Of a stretch of DNA of 64,000 nt, positions 60,494 through 64,000 are shown one piece after another. The notes below the pieces were generated by a model. It was not told where the DNA came from. It did no database searches and saw only the letters and a program-made list of their open reading frames with translations. How positions within the stretch are numbered: position 1 is the stretch's first letter; each line of letters begins with the position of its first letter. The stretch is taken from the NCBI RefSeq assembly GCF_946187725.1, contig NZ_CAMHSK010000011.1, positions 1 through 64,000 on the forward strand. The letters run 5' to 3'. This DNA comes from an uncultured Treponema sp. GTDB taxonomy: Bacteria > Spirochaetota > Spirochaetia > Treponematales > Treponemataceae. A program made the translations under genes and the position numbers.

Positions 60494-62457
60494 AAGAACA
60501 TTTCAACACCGATTGGCATGTAGAATCGGCTTGATTTTCCGTCATATTTGAGGTCAACAAGACCGTTTACATTACCTTCCATGCTCTGGAGTGTGAAGTC
60601 ACCTGCGATACCTGCGAACATGAAGTTGTTTGCAGCAAATGTTTTCTTGACATAGATTTCAGCAGCAATTTTGTGCTGGTTCAACTTCAAATCTTTTACA
60701 GAAAGACCTGATTTCATATCTCCGTCTGCACTAGCAGATGTGATGTTGTAGTTTCCAGAAAGACCTACGAAGAGATTCTGAGCACCGAAAGGATTTACAC
60801 AAACTTCTGTGAGGAAGTCTACACCAGCCATAATGATGTCAGCTCCGTTATCTTTTTTCATATCAACAAGACCGTAAGAATACTGGCTCAAGTTTGAAGT
60901 ACCCATTCCACCCCAAACATGACCTTTGTACATGATGAAGCCGTGCTCGATAACACCCATTGTTCCCAAACAACCGTACCAGTTGTAGAATTTCTCTGGG
61001 TCATAGTCACGCAAGTCTTTGTCGCCTACGAGTGGGAGTTTGAATCCCAATTCGATAAGGTTAGCATTCGGTGTTTTCTCAAGGTCAAGAGCCGGGTCAA
61101 GGAAGCTTGATGCACCGCCCATAAATCCGAGCCAGTCAATACCGAATTCCATTCGACCGTAGTAGTCGTTCATACCAAATCCAGCAGCACGAGCAGCTGC
61201 ATACTTTGATTTCTGATAGCGGTAGTTGCTTTCTGAAATTGAATCGCCCCAGTACTGAGCTTTAATCTGGAAGAGGCCTGGAAGTGTGTAACCTACACCA
61301 ATCTGTGAATCACGAACTGCATCGTAGAGGCGAACTGATTTTTCACTGTCTGTATCAACAGCGCTTTCACCACCCAAAACACCTGCCATATCAACAGCAC
61401 CGTTCAAGTAGAAGCCTTTGAGTGCTGAATCTTCGTTTCCTTTGATTGATGCGAAAAGACCAGTTGCAGTCCAGATTTCCTGGAAAATATCATCTTCTGA
61501 TTTTACATCGCTTGATTCACGCTGACCAAAGTCACCGATTGTACCGCGAAGTTCATTCTCTCTCATGCGGCCGAAAGCAACTTTTGTCTGGAAAAGAGAA
61601 TTGTCGAACAAGCCCCAGATTTTTGCCTGGTCACCGATTGCAACAGCATATTTTCCGTCTTCGTTGTAGTTAATATCATTCTGTGCTTCGTCAGAATCCC
61701 AGAGTTTGTGAACGAAGAGAGCGCGAGCGTCTGCGTCCAAGTTGAAGTCGAAACCGAATTTCTGATCCGGTGTGCGGCCGATAATCCAGAATCCAACTCG
61801 TGTACCGTAAGACCAGTCCGGTTCAAGACCTGCGTAATTGCGTGAGTTAGATTCATCTTTTTCCTGCGCTTTGAGCATTTTTGCAATAATTGTAGCGGCA
61901 GAAGCCTGACCAATTTGCGTGCCGTATTCTGTTCCAATTTTTGTTCCATATGCAGTGCAGTAAGCCTGAATTCCAGCAGCATCAGCAGTATATCCTGCAC
62001 CAGTTACTTCAGCAGCAGCAGCCTGCATTTTCGCAGGATCTCCAGAGGTCAAGGCAGCCTGAAGTTCAGCACCTTTTGCAGTACCAGCTTCGATACCTTT
62101 GGCATTTCCTGCATAAGTTCCAATAGCTGTTGCATAAGTCGCTGCATTGCTTCCGTCATCAGCAAGTGTTACAGAATCAACACTTCCCAATGAGTTTGTA
62201 GCCTTAGCAGCCTCGTAGGCAGCAATAGCCTCAGTTCCAACAGCAACAGCCTGCTCACCAGTTTTAGTCAAATCAGCCGTAATCTTAGTGCTTGTATTCT
62301 CTCGACCTACATTGAAAGTAGAGCGTCCCCAAGCGCCAAAAGAAATGTCACCAACACCTGTCTGCAAGGTGTGTGCCTTCAAAGTTTCATGGGCTTCTCC
62401 AAAAGCCAAGCCAGCAGTCAAAGCAAGTGCCGAAGCTGCAGCAACCAATTTTTTCAT
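60490..62457 (-). CDS. Outer-membrane beta-barrel protein, porin-like
   Basis: About 655 residues from ATG 62457 after AAGGAGG; the track's longer start runs through the promoter and is wrong. A Sec signal (MKKLVAAASALALTAGLAFG) is followed by FGAWGRSTFNVGREN, an Ala/Gly/Thr-rich stretch (about 60-190), then alternating beta-strand-like segments and a terminal Phe (IGVEMFF), the usual barrel end signal. It may be a porin-type surface protein. The Ala-rich part could be an extracellular or periplasmic insertion. Two tandem operator-bearing promoters suggest strong, controlled expression. Confidence 0.78.
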   Translation of the reverse strand: MKKLVAAASALALTAGLAFGEAHETLKAHTLQTGVGDISFGAWGRSTFNVGRENTSTKITADLTKTGEQAVAVGTEAIAAYEAAKATNSLGSVDSVTLADDGSNAATYATAIGTYAGNAKGIEAGTAKGAELQAALTSGDPAKMQAAAAEVTGAGYTADAAGIQAYCTAYGTKIGTEYGTQIGQASAATIIAKMLKAQEKDESNSRNYAGLEPDWSYGTRVGFWIIGRTPDQKFGFDFNLDADARALFVHKLWDSDEAQNDINYNEDGKYAVAIGDQAKIWGLFDNSLFQTKVAFGRMRENELRGTIGDFGQRESSDVKSEDDIFQEIWTATGLFASIKGNEDSALKGFYLNGAVDMAGVLGGESAVDTDSEKSVRLYDAVRDSQIGVGYTLPGLFQIKAQYWGDSISESNYRYQKSKYAAARAAGFGMNDYYGRMEFGIDWLGFMGGASSFLDPALDLEKTPNANLIELGFKLPLVGDKDLRDYDPEKFYNWYGCLGTMGVIEHGFIMYKGHVWGGMGTSNLSQYSYGLVDMKKDNGADIIMAGVDFLTEVCVNPFGAQNLFVGLSGNYNITSASADGDMKSGLSVKDLKLNQHKIAAEIYVKKTFAANNFMFAGIAGDFTLQSMEGNVNGLVDLKYDGKSSRFYMPIGVEMFF

Positions 62458-62489
62458 ATTTTCCTCCTTTTTTAACTCCGCGTTAGCGG

Positions 62490-62577
62490 CGTTGCAGGAA
62501 GCAACGGAATCGCAAGTTTTTACCAACGGTAAAAACTTGGCCGTGAAAAACCTTACATGGATGTAAGGTTTTTCATG
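62490..62577. repeat. Triple-hairpin element C in the outer-membrane protein leader
   Basis: H1: CGTTGC-AGGAA-GCAACG. H2: CAAGTTTTTACC-AAC-GGTAAAAACTTG. H3: GTGAAAAACCTTACA-TGGA-TGTAAGGTTTTTCAT. It lies in the 5' leader of the outer-membrane protein mRNA, just upstream of its ribosome site. Confidence 0.65.
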
Positions 62578-62617
62578 CCTCCTTTTTTTATAACCTTTCT
62601 GGAAGTTTGTTGTTATT

Positions 62618-62679
62618 ATGATAGTGTTACTATCACTCACTTTCAAAATTATGATAGTGGTACTATCACTTTTTGTCAA
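62618..62679 (-). promoter_or_regulatory. Duplicated promoter-operator of the outer-membrane protein gene
   Basis: On minus, TTGACA (62674-62679)-N17-TATCAT (62651-62656) and TTGAAA (62641-62646)-N17-TATCAT (62618-62623). Palindromes TGATAGTGGTACTATCA (62652-62668) and TGATAGTGTTACTATCA (62619-62635) sit between each -35 and -10. The units are 33 bases apart, about three helical turns. Confidence 0.72.
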
Positions 62680-62873
62680 CAGATTAGAGCAAAAAAAGTT
62701 GAGATTTTAGGGGGAAATTTTGTACTAAAACGAAGAGTAAGCTGACATCGAAACTCATCTGAGACTCCGTTGCAACCTGTGGGAGAAAAAAATCTCCGCA
62801 TACTTTCCACTTTCAATTTCCAATTTTCCGTTTTCCACTTTCCGTTTGGCATTTTTCCGTCTATAATCTTCTC
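62680..62873. other. Divergent intergenic region
   Basis: It holds a small hairpin GGAG-AAAAAAA-TCTCC and a pyrimidine-rich tract with repeats of TTTTCCACTTTCC type, then the promoter of the next gene (TATAAT 62862-62867). No gene is seen. Confidence 0.5.
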
Positions 62874-64000
62874 ATGCTAAAACGCTCTGGCCACGCGGAT
62901 TTGCCGCTCCATACAGGCACGGTCCCAAAATGGCTCGCCGACAGGATGAAACTTCTCGGAACTCAGATTATCGAGGCGATGCTCATCAATTTCGGAAAAA
63001 AAGAAGTTCTCACACGGCTTTCCGACCCGCTCTGGTTTCAGTCGCTTGGGGCAGTTCTGGGCATGGACTGGCATTCGAGCGGAATCACCACAAGCGTAAT
63101 GTACGCGCTCAAACGAGGAATCAACGAAAGAGCGCGTGAATTCGGTCTTTGCGTGTGCGGCGGGCGCGGAAAATACTCGCGAAAAACCCCCGACGAGCTT
63201 TTGTATCTTGCGGATGCGACCGGTCTCGACGGGGCTTCTCTTGTAAATGCAAGCAAACTCACGGCGAAGGTCGATGGATGTGCGGTTCAGGACGGATTTC
63301 AACTTTACATGCACAATTTTATTCTGAGCGACGAGGGCGATTGGGTTGTGGTCCAGCAGGGAATGAACACGGCAACAAAAACAGCACGCCGTTACCACTG
63401 GTCTTCTGAAAATCTGCGTTCGTTCGTGGAAGAGCCGCACGCCGGGGTCATGGGCGAAAATCAGGGAAAGATTCTCAATCTCACGGACTCCGCTGCCAAA
63501 GAAACGCGCGGCACAATCCTCACGCTCACCCACGAAAATCCAGACAGAATGATTCGGGAAATTGCAAAAATTTCAAATGAAAATTATGTAACAGAATTTG
63601 AACTCCGTAATGACAGGAATCTTGTGATGCCGGCGCATCATGAAGTGAGAGCTGAAGATGTTGATTTGAAACGGCTGGGTGCGGTGCTGGCTACGGCATA
63701 TGAGAGCGACAACAAGGATTTTGAGTCACTGTTGCTCACACCGGGGCTTGGCCCACGCACGCTGCAGAGCCTCACGCTTGTAAGCGAAGTGATTTACGGC
63801 ACGCCCAGCAGATTTTCTGACCCGGCGCGGTTCAGTTTTGCACACGGCGGAAAGGACGGCCATCCGTTCCCTGTTCCGTGCAAGATTTATGACGAATCAA
63901 TCCGTGTGCTCGGAGAAGCAATCGAAAAGTCAAAACTCGGCTACAACGACAAAAGCGAATGCATCCGCCGTCTCAACACAACCGCCCGCCAAATCGAAGC
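62874..64000 (+). CDS. DUF763-family protein, 3' end cut by window
   Basis: An open frame of 375 codons starts at ATG 62874 and runs off the right edge; the track omits it because no stop is reached. Its start, KRSGHADLPLHTGTVPKWLADRM, and DPLWFQSLGAVLGMDWHSSGI, CGGRGKYSRKTPDEL, WVVVQQGMN and HENPDRMI fit DUF763 (domain of unknown function). TATAAT lies six bases upstream of ATG with no ribosome site, suggesting a leaderless mRNA. Function unknown. The overlapping minus-strand frame at 62877-63533 is a shadow. Confidence 0.8.
   Translation, partial: MLKRSGHADLPLHTGTVPKWLADRMKLLGTQIIEAMLINFGKKEVLTRLSDPLWFQSLGAVLGMDWHSSGITTSVMYALKRGINERAREFGLCVCGGRGKYSRKTPDELLYLADATGLDGASLVNASKLTAKVDGCAVQDGFQLYMHNFILSDEGDWVVVQQGMNTATKTARRYHWSSENLRSFVEEPHAGVMGENQGKILNLTDSAAKETRGTILTLTHENPDRMIREIAKISNENYVTEFELRNDRNLVMPAHHEVRAEDVDLKRLGAVLATAYESDNKDFESLLLTPGLGPRTLQSLTLVSEVIYGTPSRFSDPARFSFAHGGKDGHPFPVPCKIYDESIRVLGEAIEKSKLGYNDKSECIRRLNTTARQIE

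Noticed and set aside
62877-63533. Minus-strand 218-residue ORF
   Set aside because: It is a shadow of the plus-strand DUF763 gene, which reads through the window end and so is missing from the track.

Overview
The window looks like a chromosome segment of a host- or gut-associated, plant-polymer-using anaerobic spirochaete close to Treponema. This is inferred from moderate GC, many lipoproteins (several after AGGGGG-type ribosome sites), a Rex regulator, a GPH sugar transporter, a pectate lyase and an alpha-galactosidase. No rRNA or tRNA gene was seen and no species can be named from sequence alone.

Layout. 0-7 kb: lipoproteins (one a pectate lyase), a Rel-type (p)ppGpp synthetase with a degenerate hydrolase site, a NifB-like radical SAM enzyme and a threonine aldolase. 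7.1-13.6 kb: a complete type II-C CRISPR-Cas system (tracrRNA, cas9, cas1, cas2, and 24 intact repeats plus one degenerate repeat). 13.7-14.0 kb: a small type I toxin-antitoxin-like module. 14-18.6 kb: NUDIX and flavin-binding-type proteins, then a nitrogenase-like operon (NifX-like, K-like, D-like). 18.7-21.7 kb: an MmeI-like restriction-modification enzyme. 21.8-33.3 kb: a sulfur-acquisition cluster with a taurine/nitrate-type ABC transporter, a second ABC system with a DUF4418 protein, two cysteine synthases, an Rrf2/CymR-like regulator, a LanC-like protein, a transsulfuration enzyme and a MalY/PatB C-S lyase. 33-37 kb: argJBD. 36.8-45.4 kb: gluQ, an RluA-type enzyme, a DMT transporter, a PurH-like transformylase, serCA and rex. 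45-51 kb: a partner-switching signalling pair, an FGE-like protein and a secreted nuclease-like lipoprotein. 51-64 kb: MATE transporter, PEPCK, an alpha-galactoside operon, an outer-membrane protein and a DUF763 protein cut by the window end.

Main finding. Four promoters (nifB, nifX-K-D, the ABC transporter operon, lanC-cysK) share one layout: two copies of ACCTA-N9-TAGGT or close variants, one over the -35 box and one just downstream of the -10 box. A fifth single copy precedes the first cysteine synthase. The only Rrf2-type regulator in the window is encoded inside this gene set and lacks the cluster cysteines of IscR/NsrR. I infer one sulfur-responsive regulon whose enzymatic core is a nitrogenase-like reductase with NifB, possibly cleaving C-S bonds of organosulfur compounds, as known for methylthio-alkane reductases. 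No NifH-like reductase lies in the window.

The CRISPR system is also notable. Each repeat is itself a near-consensus sigma-70 promoter reading on the minus strand, the array ends at a strong minus-strand terminator next to cas2, cas9 looks leaderless, the cas1 start codon is buried in a hairpin, and two spacers encode the same nine-residue peptide with every difference at third codon positions.
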